From contig CAZCGA010000015.1 of NCBI GenBank assembly GCA_964498075.1, positions 1 to 64,000 on the forward strand: a stretch of 64,000 nt of DNA, in the 5' to 3' direction. The notes under the pieces are model-generated. The model saw nothing but the letters and a program-made list of their open reading frames with translations, had not been told where the DNA came from and made no database searches. Positions 25,888 through 34,237 of this stretch are shown in pieces; positions within the stretch are counted from its first letter, which is position 1; every line of letters starts with the position of its first letter. Made by a program: the position numbers and the translations under genes. This DNA is from CAZCGA01 sp964498075. GTDB lineage: Bacteria; Desulfobacterota; Binatia; HRBIN30.

Positions 25888-27516
25888 TCAGTTATTTTGC
25901 TGACTGCTGCCCGGGAGCTTGAAGATGCCCGCCGCACCGGGCTTGAAGCGCTCGAGCAGGAAGCGCTCCTGCGGCTTCTCCGACGCGGTCTTCGGGATCT
26001 CGTCGACGACTTGCAGGTAGGTGGGCACGAAGTTCGGCTCGAGACCCTGGCGGCAGGCGGCAAAGACTGACGCCGGAATCAATGCGACTCCCGGCTCGGG
26101 GACGATCGCGGCGACGACGTCCTTCTCGCCGGGCGCGCCGGAGCCGGCGGGCACGCCGTAGACGAACACGTCGGACACGGCCGGATGCTCGGCGATCACC
26201 CTCTCGACGAAGCCGGTGTTGATGAAGTCGCCGTTGTGCCGGATGCTGCCGCCCTTGCGGTAGTCGAAGAAGAACCAGCCGTCGGCGTCGCGGTGGCCCA
26301 TGTCGCCGCTGCGCAACCAGCCGCGCGCAGTTTTCTCGCGCGACGCTGCCTCGTTCTCGAAGTACTCGACGCTGGCGGCTTCGCCGGTAGCCGGCCGCGA
26401 GACGATCTCACCGACGACGCCAGACGGACACTCCTGGTCGTGCTCGTCGACGATCTTCATCTCCAGCCCCGGCACCGGCTTTCCAAAACTGCCGGCCGGG
26501 CCCGCGCCGATCGGCTTGAAGGCGAGGCCACCCTCGACGGCGCCGTACCACTCGAAGACGCGCACTCCGAAGCGACGCTCGAAGGGCTCCCAGATCGCTG
26601 TGGGCATGCCGGCGTCGATCACCATGCGCACCGGGTTGTCGGCGTCGTCGGCGCGCGGCGGCTCGCTGTAGATCGCCGTAGCCATGCCGCCGAGCATCGA
26701 GAACGTCGTGCAGCCGTAGCACCGGCAGATGTCCCACAGCCGCGATTTGGTAAAGCGGCGGCTGAAGACGGCGCGCAGTCCCATGGTCAGTGACGGGCCG
26801 AGGGTCACGGCCTGCGCATTCCCGTGCGTCAGCGACAGGCCGGTGTACGGACGGTCGTCGGGCTGGTAGCCGAGCAACGCGCCGAGCATGCCGAACATGC
26901 CGAAGCGCAGATTCGGAAAAACCACGCCCTTCGGATCACCGGTGGTCCCCGACGTGTAAATGATCTGCAGCGGGTCGTTCGGGCTCGACAGGCGCACGTC
27001 GACGGTGGCCACCGGCTTGGCGAGGACCGCGCTGAGCGAGTCGACGCCGGAGAGCGGAATCGCCTGCGGCGTCTCGTGTGTTTCGAGCGCGAGGATCCAC
27101 GTGAGGTCGGGAACGCCCGCACACACGGCGTCGATCTGGTCGAGGCAGTAGTCCGCGCAGATCATGCCCCGGCAGCCTGATTGGCGCAGCATGTAGGCAA
27201 GCTTCTCGCCGCGCGTGCGCGGATCGATCGGCACGAACACGCAGCCGGTGATCGACGCCGCCGTCATCGTCTCCACAAACTCGGGGTGGTTGCGCATCAT
27301 CAGGCCGAAGCGTTCGCCCGGCGCCAGGCCGTGACCGATCAGCGCGGCGGCGATGCGGTGCGCGTTGGTGTGCAGATCGGCGTAGGTGCGCACGTCGTCC
27401 GGCAACTCGCCGTCGCCCAGGCTCCAGCGTTCGAAAGTCAGGACATCGAGATCGGGCTGCTGCTCGGCCCGCGAGGCGATCAGGTCGGCGAGGATCATCT
27501 CGTTGCGTTCACGCAT
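25888..27516 (-). CDS. AMP-binding acyl-CoA ligase (crotonobetaine/carnitine-CoA ligase-like)
   Basis: This 542-aa enzyme of the ANL superfamily has the P-loop IIYTSGTTGDPKGVVF (about residues 180-195), an EWYGAVEGG motif (A5-like), the LRSGDMGHRDADGWF hinge motif and a C-terminal SEKPQERFL that contains the catalytic Lys. It activates an organic acid with ATP and transfers it to CoA. Start chosen at 27516 because GGAGATCC lies just upstream; a longer open frame adds 12 codons. Next to a thiolase and an acyl-CoA dehydrogenase, it probably feeds a beta-oxidation-like route for a carboxylic acid; the substrate is unknown. Confidence 0.88.
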   Translation of the reverse strand: MRERNEMILADLIASRAEQQPDLDVLTFERWSLGDGELPDDVRTYADLHTNAHRIAAALIGHGLAPGERFGLMMRNHPEFVETMTAASITGCVFVPIDPRTRGEKLAYMLRQSGCRGMICADYCLDQIDAVCAGVPDLTWILALETHETPQAIPLSGVDSLSAVLAKPVATVDVRLSSPNDPLQIIYTSGTTGDPKGVVFPNLRFGMFGMLGALLGYQPDDRPYTGLSLTHGNAQAVTLGPSLTMGLRAVFSRRFTKSRLWDICRCYGCTTFSMLGGMATAIYSEPPRADDADNPVRMVIDAGMPTAIWEPFERRFGVRVFEWYGAVEGGLAFKPIGAGPAGSFGKPVPGLEMKIVDEHDQECPSGVVGEIVSRPATGEAASVEYFENEAASREKTARGWLRSGDMGHRDADGWFFFDYRKGGSIRHNGDFINTGFVERVIAEHPAVSDVFVYGVPAGSGAPGEKDVVAAIVPEPGVALIPASVFAACRQGLEPNFVPTYLQVVDEIPKTASEKPQERFLLERFKPGAAGIFKLPGSSQQNN

Positions 27517-27568
27517 GGGGATCTCCGTATCCAGTTGGGACTTCCTTTTCACGCGCGCCCCCTCCTAG

Positions 27569-27667
27569 CCTCCCCCGTTGCCGGAGATGGCAACAGGGGA
27601 GGAACCGGAGAAGAAGCGCGTCGAGGGGTTCCCTCCCCCTGTGAGCATTTCCGCGAACGGGGGAGGG
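27569..27667. repeat. Two GC-rich inverted-repeat hairpins between ligase and thiolase genes
   Basis: Hairpin one pairs 27569-27582 with 27589-27602 (13 of 14 bp, 6-base loop). Hairpin two pairs CCCTCCCCC at 27631-27639 with GGGGGAGGG at 27659-27667. They lie downstream of the thiolase stop on the minus strand, so they could terminate or stabilise that message, but no U-run follows. CCCTCCC/GGGAGGG repeats are common dispersed elements in high-GC genomes. Confidence 0.55.
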
Positions 27668-27711
27668 TCAGGGAGGGGGCCGCATTTAGGACGTACACGG
27701 CGGAGTGTCCT

Positions 27712-28944
27712 TCAGCGCATCAGAATCGTCACGCACATCGCCGCCGCATCGGTGCCGATGGCGCCGCCGCCGTTGTGTGCCAGGCCGACCTTGGCATCCC
27801 GTACCTGCCGGTCGCCGCAGCGCCCTTGGAGTTGCTCGGTCAGCTCGACGATCTGCGCGATGCCGGTAGCGCCCACCGGGTGGCCCTTGCGCAGCAAGCC
27901 GCCGGAGGTGTTGACCGGAATCCGGCCGCCGAGCTGCGTCGCGCGACTATCGATCAGCTTTCCGCCTTCACCCTTGGCGCACAGGCCGAGCGACTCGTAA
28001 GCCATCAGCTCGGCGGGTGCGGAGGCGTCGTGGCACTCGATGACGTGGAGATCCTGCGGCCCGACGCCCGCCTCTTCATAGGCCTCCTGCGCGCACACTT
28101 CGACCGTGCCCGGCTCGTCCATGCCGTGGTCCCAACCGGAGTGCAGCACGCTGGCCGCCACGCGCACCGGATTGCGCAATCCGAGGGCGCGGGCCTTGCG
28201 TTCGCTCACGATGACCACGGCCGCCGCACCATCACCGATCGGCGAGCACATCGGGCGCGTCAGCGGCTCGGCGATCATGGGCGCCCCCAGCACCTCGGCG
28301 ACACTGAGCACCTCACGGAACTGAGCGCGTGGGTTCAGGCTGCCGTGGTACGAGTTCTTGGACGCGACGGCCGCGAACTGCTCGATGGTCGTCGCGTAGC
28401 GTTGCATGTGGGCGCGCGCTGCGGCGGCGTAGATGTCCATGAACAGGGAGCGTTTCTCGCCGGCGCCGGAGCCGGCGGCGGCGGCGCCTTGCGCCGTCGC
28501 GTTCTGGCGCAGCGCGTCGAGCAAGGCCGCCATCACCTCGACGTCTACGGCGCCGCTGAAGGCGGCGAAGCTCTTGCGCTTGTCGGGGTGGTAGAGCTTC
28601 TCGACGCCGAGCGCCAGCACCACGTCGTGGAAGCCCGCAGTCACCATCGCGCATGCCTGGTGCAGCGCCGTCGAGGCGCTGGCGCAGGCGTTCTCGACGT
28701 TGACCACCGGGATCTTGCCGATGCCCATGCCACGCAGGATCACCTGGCCGCGGATGCATTCCTGGCCGGTCACCAGGCCGGCGGCCGCGTTGCCGACGAA
28801 CGCCGCTTCGAGGTCACGCGCCGCGATACCGGCGTCGGTGAGTGCAGCCTGCACGGCCTCGGCGCCGAGTGCCTTCAGGCCGGTCTCCAAGTGCTTGCCG
28901 AACCGGGTCATGCCCACCCCGGCGATCAGTGCGTTGAATTTCAT
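27712..28944 (-). CDS. Thiolase family protein (SCP2-type acetyl-CoA acetyltransferase)
   Basis: The 410-aa protein has the nucleophile region VENACASASTALHQA with the active Cys near residue 90, the second catalytic block GLLRKGHPVGATGIAQ, and a late AHNGGGAIGTD. In place of the CxG motif of biosynthetic thiolases it has the HN-x-G pattern of SCP2/thiolase relatives. It should cleave or condense acyl-CoA thioesters. The ATG at 28944 starts the fold immediately (MKFNALIAGVGMTRF); the longer open frame upstream is non-homologous. It is on the same strand as the nitroreductase and ligase genes. Confidence 0.9.
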   Translation of the reverse strand: MKFNALIAGVGMTRFGKHLETGLKALGAEAVQAALTDAGIAARDLEAAFVGNAAAGLVTGQECIRGQVILRGMGIGKIPVVNVENACASASTALHQACAMVTAGFHDVVLALGVEKLYHPDKRKSFAAFSGAVDVEVMAALLDALRQNATAQGAAAAGSGAGEKRSLFMDIYAAAARAHMQRYATTIEQFAAVASKNSYHGSLNPRAQFREVLSVAEVLGAPMIAEPLTRPMCSPIGDGAAAVVIVSERKARALGLRNPVRVAASVLHSGWDHGMDEPGTVEVCAQEAYEEAGVGPQDLHVIECHDASAPAELMAYESLGLCAKGEGGKLIDSRATQLGGRIPVNTSGGLLRKGHPVGATGIAQIVELTEQLQGRCGDRQVRDAKVGLAHNGGGAIGTDAAAMCVTILMR

Positions 28945-29011
28945 GGCGACGTTCCTCTCATTCACGCACCGGCTGGAAGCCGGTGCCACCCTCCACCTGG
29001 TCCCCGTCGAG

Positions 29012-29800
29012 TCACAACAGCCCGTGGCCTTTGATCCCGAGCGCGTGCTTGAGGTAGTTGAGCTCCTCTTCACGCCACCCCGCCGGCGCGGGGTTCTGAA
29101 TCATATCGTCACGCTTCAGCTCTTCGACGACGCTTTCCGATCGCGGAAACGGGGTGCCGTAGCGGTTCATGTGGAAGAGCGTCCCGAACGGCAGGCGTGG
29201 GCGTTGTCCGCCGGCTTCCGAGCTCTCGGCCGGATAGCCCACGGTCTGCAGCAGCAGCGCGCGGCAGGTATCGGGCAGGCCGAGGTTGCTGCGGATCTGG
29301 TCGAGGTTGGGAGAGGCGAGGCAGCACGTCCCCAGCCCTTGCTCGAAGGCCATCAACGTCGCCTGGGCGATGCCTTGGCCGCAGTCGACCTCACCCAGGC
29401 CAGGCTGCTTCAAGTGCTCGCGGATCGAATCGAAGATGGGGATGAGCTGTGTTTCCAACGCATCCTTCTTGCCTTCGCCGAAGCCGAGCGCGCCGGCGGC
29501 GAGCAGCTCCCGCAAGCGGTCGGACTGTCCGTCGACGGCGGCGGTGTCGATGTACCAGACGATCACCACCGGGGCGAGCCGGATTTGGAATCCGGCGATC
29601 GGTACGGTGAGCGAGTCGAGGACCTCCTGCGGCGCGCTGTCACGGAAGACCACGACGGCGCGCAGGCTGCCGACGTTGCCCCAGTGCGAGGCCAGCCGCG
29701 CCGCCTCCAACATGCACTGGATCTTCTCCGGCTCGACCGGCTTGTAAGGCAGCAGGAAACGAATCGACCGCCGCCGTCCGATGACTTCTCTCAGCTCCAT
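29012..29800 (-). CDS. Nitroreductase family FMN-dependent oxidoreductase
   Basis: The 262-aa protein has an FMN-site N-terminus IGRRRSIRFLLPYKPVEP and the GLGTCCLASPNL and PAESSEA segments typical of nitroreductase-fold enzymes. These reduce nitro groups, quinones or flavins using NAD(P)H as homodimers. The start at 29800 is preceded by GAGGAG in the proper place; an open frame runs 8 codons further. It sits between the thiolase and acyl-CoA dehydrogenase genes, so a redox role in the same catabolic unit is plausible. Confidence 0.86.
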   Translation of the reverse strand: MELREVIGRRRSIRFLLPYKPVEPEKIQCMLEAARLASHWGNVGSLRAVVVFRDSAPQEVLDSLTVPIAGFQIRLAPVVIVWYIDTAAVDGQSDRLRELLAAGALGFGEGKKDALETQLIPIFDSIREHLKQPGLGEVDCGQGIAQATLMAFEQGLGTCCLASPNLDQIRSNLGLPDTCRALLLQTVGYPAESSEAGGQRPRLPFGTLFHMNRYGTPFPRSESVVEELKRDDMIQNPAPAGWREEELNYLKHALGIKGHGLL

Positions 29801-29830
29801 TGCCACGTCTCCTCTCTTGAGCAAGGCACC

Positions 29831-29907
29831 CTTCGAGAGCCTCAGGGTGAGCGGAAAAATCCTTCATGAGATAGATTCCACGACCGCTCGTGCTGAGGCT
29901 CTCGAAG
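29831..29907. repeat. REP-like intergenic palindrome
   Basis: The arm CTTCGAGAGCCTCAG at 29831-29845 is perfectly inverted at 29893-29907, and extending it to 24 bases (29831-29854 against 29884-29907) keeps 21 matches. The sequence, including CTTCGAGAGCCTCAGGGTGA, resembles the extragenic palindromes found in many copies in alphaproteobacterial and other GC-rich genomes. It sits in the gap upstream of the nitroreductase gene and could act as a mobile REP unit, a transcript stabiliser or a terminator. Confidence 0.7.
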
Positions 29908-29947
29908 CACGTCTTCGCATGCATCGGCATTCCCGAACGACACGGAC

Positions 29948-31153
29948 TCACAGCTTCGCAGCACCGACCAGGCTGAGCACGTCGTTGCAGCCGTCTTCGA
30001 TCATCGCGGCGCGCGCGTCGCGCAGCAGCTTCTCGATCGGGTACTCGCGGCTCAGGCCATTGCCGCCGAAGATCTGCAGTGCCGCGCTGGCGGCCTCGAA
30101 GGCGGTGGTGGTGCAGAAGACCTTCGAGGCGATCGAGTACTGCACCAGCGGCGGATTGGTGGAGTTGTAGAGCATCACGCGCCAGGCCAGCGACCGCGCC
30201 GCCTCCACGTGCATGAAGACCTTGAACAGCCGCCCCTTGACGCTCTGGTGCTCGAAGATCGGTACGCCACCCTGGACACGCGTCTTGGCGTATGCCAACG
30301 CCTGCTCAAGCGCCGCCCGCCCGAGCCCGACGAAGATGGCACCCATCGACGCGTTGGCCAGAGTGAGGACCGCCTCGACCACCGTGGCGTAAGCCTCCGG
30401 GCCGACGACCATGTAGTCGGCCGGGATACGGACGTCATCGAAGAAGATCTCGCCCTGATTGAGAGCCCGCTGCCCCAGCTTGTCGAGCGGCTTGCCGCGG
30501 GACACGCCCGCGAGATCGAGCGGGACGAGGCAGACGCCGCCGCCTTTGAAACCCTGGCTCGGGTCGATCGTGCAGAACAGCGTGGCGACGGTGGCGATCG
30601 TACCGTTGGACACCCATGCCGACTTCTGGCCGTTGATTGCATACGCGTCACCCTCGCGGCGCGCGACGCAGTTGGCTTTGAGCTTCGGATCGGCGAAGTG
30701 GCGTTCGGTGATGGTCAGGGAGTCGCTGCCGTGATCCGGTTCGGTCACCGCCCAGCAGCCGATGTCACGGTTGTCCGCTCCGCCGAAGCGCTCGATCAGC
30801 GGCGGCCGTCCCGACATCTGGGCGAACATCTTGTGGAAGCCCGACACGCCCAGGCTGATGGCCAGGCCGGCATCGCCCCAGCCCAGCTCTTCGGAGACCA
30901 GGAAGCGCAAGCGGCTATGCTCCGCCGGCGACAGCTCGGAGCCGGAGGAATCCAACACATCGAGGTGGAGGTCCCAGTACTTGTCGAACACCTCCCAGAG
31001 CTTCGACTGCGACGCGATGACGCCAGCGGGCTCGGGCAAGCGATCGAGGACTACGCCGGCCGGACGCATCACGTCTTGGGCGAATCGGCGCGCGGTGTCG
31101 CGAATGGAGCGCTCCTGGTCAGTAAGGGTACTTTCGAGGTCAGCCAACGGCAT
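29948..31153 (-). CDS. Acyl-CoA dehydrogenase family protein
   Basis: The 401-aa protein has the acyl-CoA dehydrogenase layout: an alpha-helical N-terminal domain, the beta-domain signature CWAVTEPDHGSDS with the later GQKSAWVSNG and VRIPADYMVV strands, and a C-terminal helical domain with LQIFGGNGLSREYPIEKLLR. The FAD-dependent desaturation of an acyl-CoA is the expected reaction. The base position near the end reads IEDGCND where the family usually has YEGT, so the catalytic Glu appears to be Asp. It is the first gene of the minus-strand group with the nitroreductase, thiolase and ligase. Confidence 0.88.
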   Translation of the reverse strand: MPLADLESTLTDQERSIRDTARRFAQDVMRPAGVVLDRLPEPAGVIASQSKLWEVFDKYWDLHLDVLDSSGSELSPAEHSRLRFLVSEELGWGDAGLAISLGVSGFHKMFAQMSGRPPLIERFGGADNRDIGCWAVTEPDHGSDSLTITERHFADPKLKANCVARREGDAYAINGQKSAWVSNGTIATVATLFCTIDPSQGFKGGGVCLVPLDLAGVSRGKPLDKLGQRALNQGEIFFDDVRIPADYMVVGPEAYATVVEAVLTLANASMGAIFVGLGRAALEQALAYAKTRVQGGVPIFEHQSVKGRLFKVFMHVEAARSLAWRVMLYNSTNPPLVQYSIASKVFCTTTAFEAASAALQIFGGNGLSREYPIEKLLRDARAAMIEDGCNDVLSLVGAAKL

Positions 31154-31380
31154 CTGCAGCTCCTCCCTCTTGATCCCGCTGGTAGGAGAGATGCGGTGTA
31201 AGTTCTATGACGCAGATCATAGTTGGCAGTGACGCCGCCACGTATCGGATCGCGTCGGTCCGCGGCGGTGGTGCGATGCCGTTCTCGAATCACGAGCGGT
31301 TCGCAGCATAGCCGGGCGGCGCCTATTGACCTGCGGCGCAAAGCGTGGCGGAGAGACGGGCGATTGAGGTAAACCGCGCC

Positions 31381-32610
31381 ATGTCTGTGCTGACCCGAGT
31401 GAGTCGCGCCGCCGAGTGGGGCCTCGCCGGCGGTTTCCTGCTGTGGCTGAGTGGCGGGCTCGGCCCGCTGTATCTTTTTGTTTTGCCGCTGGTGGTCTAC
31501 CGCATCGTTCCGGTGGGATTTTTGCTGACCGTGTTGCTGCTCGTGGTCCACTGGCGGCGCGTCCACTCGCTCCTGCGCACCGCGTGGCCGCTCCTGCTGT
31601 TGGTGGTCTTGGCGGCCGCGTCGGCGTTCTGGTCGGTAGCGCCCTTCTTGAGCCTGCGCCGCGCGATCGCGCTAACCGGATCCACGGCGTTCGGCATGCT
31701 CCTGGCCGTCCGCTTCCGCCGCGACCAGCAGCTGAAGCTGCTGGCGGTGGTACTGGGTGTGGTCGCGTGCGGCAGTCTGGCGCTGGCCCTCCTGCGACCG
31801 CAATATGGGGTGATGACGCGCCCCTTCGGCGGCGCATGGCGGGGTCTGTACCCGCACAAGAACCAACTGGGACGCATCATGGGGCTCGCTGCCTTCGTGT
31901 TTGTCTTCCTGGGGAGCGAGTCCAGGCGGCTGCGCCCGGTCGCGTTCGTCGGTCTGGGCCTGTCGCTGTTTCTGGTCTACGAGTCCGTGTCGCGATCCGC
32001 AGAGATTGCAGAAACGGTGTGCGCTGCGGCGCTGGGCCTCTTCTGCAGCGCACAGCGTCTTCCTCACAGGCGGCGGACCCAGGTGTTGATCGCCGCCGCG
32101 ACCGTCGCGGCCGTGATGATCGTGTGGGCGGTGCAGCATGGCGCTGCGCTGCTCCCTCACCTCGGGAAGGACCCGACGCTCAACCGTCGGACGGAGCTGT
32201 GGGCGGTGTTGGTGGACATGATCCGTGCACGTCCGTGGTTGGGGTACGGATACGGTGCGTTCTGGCAGGGACCCAGCGGCGTGTCCCGTGAGCTCCGGAA
32301 CGTGTTCTGGCATTGGACCGCGCCGCACGCGCACAACGGGTTCATCGACCTCACGCTGGCGCTGGGCGTCTGCGGTCTCGCCCTCTTTGTCGTTTCCTTC
32401 GTCGTTGCGCTGCGCCAGGCGTACACCTGGGCGATGGCCGAACCGTCGCTGGCACGGCTGTGGCCATTGACGTACCTGCTGCTGTTTGGGTTGACCAACC
32501 TGACGGAGAGCGTGATGCTGCTGCAGAATAACATCTTCTGGCCGTTGTACGTGGCTGTCGTGCTGACGCTGCAGCAGGATGCGGGTCCGCCGGAGCGCCT
32601 ACCCGCTTGA
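31381..32610 (+). CDS. O-antigen ligase/polymerase-like membrane protein
   Basis: The 409-aa integral membrane protein has about ten hydrophobic segments and a large loop containing ARPWLGYGYGAFW and APHAHNGFIDLTLALG, the conserved region of the Wzy_C/O-antigen ligase family. It would polymerise or ligate lipid-linked oligosaccharides in the periplasm. Start chosen at the ATG at 31381; another possible start lies 36 bases upstream. The next gene is a phosphoglycosyl transferase, 54 bases away, so these two open the polysaccharide cluster. It is one of two such proteins in the window (see 35218-36543). Confidence 0.85.
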   Translation: MSVLTRVSRAAEWGLAGGFLLWLSGGLGPLYLFVLPLVVYRIVPVGFLLTVLLLVVHWRRVHSLLRTAWPLLLLVVLAAASAFWSVAPFLSLRRAIALTGSTAFGMLLAVRFRRDQQLKLLAVVLGVVACGSLALALLRPQYGVMTRPFGGAWRGLYPHKNQLGRIMGLAAFVFVFLGSESRRLRPVAFVGLGLSLFLVYESVSRSAEIAETVCAAALGLFCSAQRLPHRRRTQVLIAAATVAAVMIVWAVQHGAALLPHLGKDPTLNRRTELWAVLVDMIRARPWLGYGYGAFWQGPSGVSRELRNVFWHWTAPHAHNGFIDLTLALGVCGLALFVVSFVVALRQAYTWAMAEPSLARLWPLTYLLLFGLTNLTESVMLLQNNIFWPLYVAVVLTLQQDAGPPERLPA

Positions 32611-32664
32611 CAAGAGGCCCTAAAGCCCCACATATGGCGCTGGGTGGAGTAGGGGGAGTCGGCT

Positions 32665-33405
32665 ATGCGATCAGCCACGGAGATGATGGGGTCATTGGGA
32701 ACGGCGCAAGACGCCGACGCGCCGATGAACGCAGCGGGTGCCCTGTCGGCGGAGGCGTCGTTGTCCACGCCGGCGCTCGGGACGCACCAATCAGCGGCGG
32801 AAGCCCAGCTCGATCTGAAGCGCGTCCTCGATCTGACGATCTCGGCGGCCCTGCTCGTTCTGCTTTCCCCACTCTGGGTGGCGGTGGCGGCAGTGATCAA
32901 GCTCGCCGACGGCGGCCCGGTCATCTTCTGGCAGAAGCGCGTCGGCCACTTCGGCCGTGAGTTTTGGTTCCCGAAGTTCCGTTCGATGCGCGTCGGCGCC
33001 GAGCACTTGCACGAGGCGTTGTTGCCGAAGAACGACCATCCGCACGGCCCGACCTTCAAGATGAAAGAGGATCCGCGCATGACCGGCATTGGCCGCGTCG
33101 TCCGCACCCTGAGTATCGATGAGTTGCCGCAACTCTGGAGTGTGCTCGTTGGCGACATGTCGCTCGTGGGTCCGCGGCCGCCGTTGCCGCGCGAAGTCGC
33201 GCAGTATTCCCCGACCCAGCTGCGCCGTCTGGAAGTGCGGCCCGGGTTGACCTGCATCTGGCAGGTGAGCGGTCGCAGCACGCTCTCGTTCTCCGACCAG
33301 GTTTTGCTCGATATCGAATACATCGAGAAACGCAGCCTGTGGTTGGACCTCAAGCTGCTGGCGCTGACGATTCCCGCAGTGCTGTCCTGCCGCGGCGCCT
33401 GGTAG
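32665..33405 (+). CDS. Sugar transferase, phosphoglycosyl transferase (monotopic, WcaJ/EpsE-like)
   Basis: The 246-aa protein has a short N-terminus, a single hydrophobic reentrant segment (KRVLDLTISAALLVLLSPLW) and the catalytic region GGPVIFWQKRVG, FPKFRSM, and RPGLTCIWQVSGRS typical of bacterial sugar transferases. It adds a sugar-1-phosphate to undecaprenyl phosphate to start a glycan on the cytoplasmic face of the membrane. It lacks the CoA-binding-like N-terminal domain and extra TMs of WbaP-type enzymes, so it is the compact form. It would be the initiating enzyme of this cluster. Confidence 0.93.
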   Translation: MRSATEMMGSLGTAQDADAPMNAAGALSAEASLSTPALGTHQSAAEAQLDLKRVLDLTISAALLVLLSPLWVAVAAVIKLADGGPVIFWQKRVGHFGREFWFPKFRSMRVGAEHLHEALLPKNDHPHGPTFKMKEDPRMTGIGRVVRTLSIDELPQLWSVLVGDMSLVGPRPPLPREVAQYSPTQLRRLEVRPGLTCIWQVSGRSTLSFSDQVLLDIEYIEKRSLWLDLKLLALTIPAVLSCRGAW

Positions 33406-33427
33406 TCAGGTCGCGTCGGCCGGCCGA

Positions 33428-34237
33428 TCAAAAGACGCGCAGCGCTCGCCGGCGCCGCCACCGCCGCGCCGCTGCGCCCAACAGCAACACGATTGCAAAC
33501 GGAACTCCCTCAACCAGGTAGCGCCTCCCCAAGCGCCCCGGTTCCTGTGCCAGACGATGCAGCCATTCAAGCCCGGCGCGCTGCATCCAGCGCGGGGCGC
33601 GACGCACATCGCCGCACAAGAGGCTCAAGCTGATCCCAACACCCACGAACCACGACGCCGGCAGCCCGCTCCGGAGTCGCTCGATCAGCCGTTCCTCCTT
33701 CCGCTTGCCCAGGGCGACGTACACAATGTCGGGGCGGGCCGCGCACACCGCGCCGATAACCTCCGTCTGCTGCCGTGCGTCGTCTTCAACGCCCAGCTGC
33801 GGCGACAGTACACCGGCGATGCGCAGGTTCGCGTGCCGCTGTCGCAGTATCCTCGCCGCGGCGTCGGCGACGCCGGGAGCGCCGCCGAGGAGGTAGATCG
33901 AGCGTCCGCGCTGCGCCGCGGCGGCCGTCAGACTGGAGATCAGGTTGGACCCGGCGACGCGTTCCGGGAGCGAGGTCCCTTGCAGGCGGCTGGCCCACAC
34001 GAGCGGCATCCCGTCGGCGACGACGAGGGTCGCGCACCTACAGAGCTGGGCATAGGAAGGGTCGCGCGCCAGCAACCGCAAACGATCGAGGTTCAACGTG
34101 AGCACCGACCCGCCGCGTTCGGCTTCGAGCTGCGCGAGCACCAACTCGACACACTCGGCCTCCGTGATCGCGTGGATGGTTGCGGGTCCGATCTCCACCA
34201 GCGGGAGATGCGCGAGCGCCGCACTGCACCGATTCAT
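33428..34237 (-). CDS. WecG/TagA/CpsF family glycosyltransferase
   Basis: The 269-aa protein has the family signature VVADGMPLVWASR followed by LPERVAGSNL and the later VGVGISLSLLCGDVRRAPRW. Proteins of this family (GT26) transfer ManNAc, ManNAcA or glucose onto lipid-linked intermediates. It ends the minus-strand run of cluster genes and converges with the sugar transferase gene, 22 bases away. Its start overlaps the GT2 gene stop by 4 bases (ATGA), so the two are translationally coupled. Confidence 0.9.
   Translation of the reverse strand: MNRCSAALAHLPLVEIGPATIHAITEAECVELVLAQLEAERGGSVLTLNLDRLRLLARDPSYAQLCRCATLVVADGMPLVWASRLQGTSLPERVAGSNLISSLTAAAAQRGRSIYLLGGAPGVADAAARILRQRHANLRIAGVLSPQLGVEDDARQQTEVIGAVCAARPDIVYVALGKRKEERLIERLRSGLPASWFVGVGISLSLLCGDVRRAPRWMQRAGLEWLHRLAQEPGRLGRRYLVEGVPFAIVLLLGAAARRWRRRRALRVF

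Noticed and set aside
27181..29034. A 617-codon plus-strand open frame opposite the ligase and thiolase genes
   Set aside because: It spans two real minus-strand genes and the hairpin gap between them; a shadow frame.
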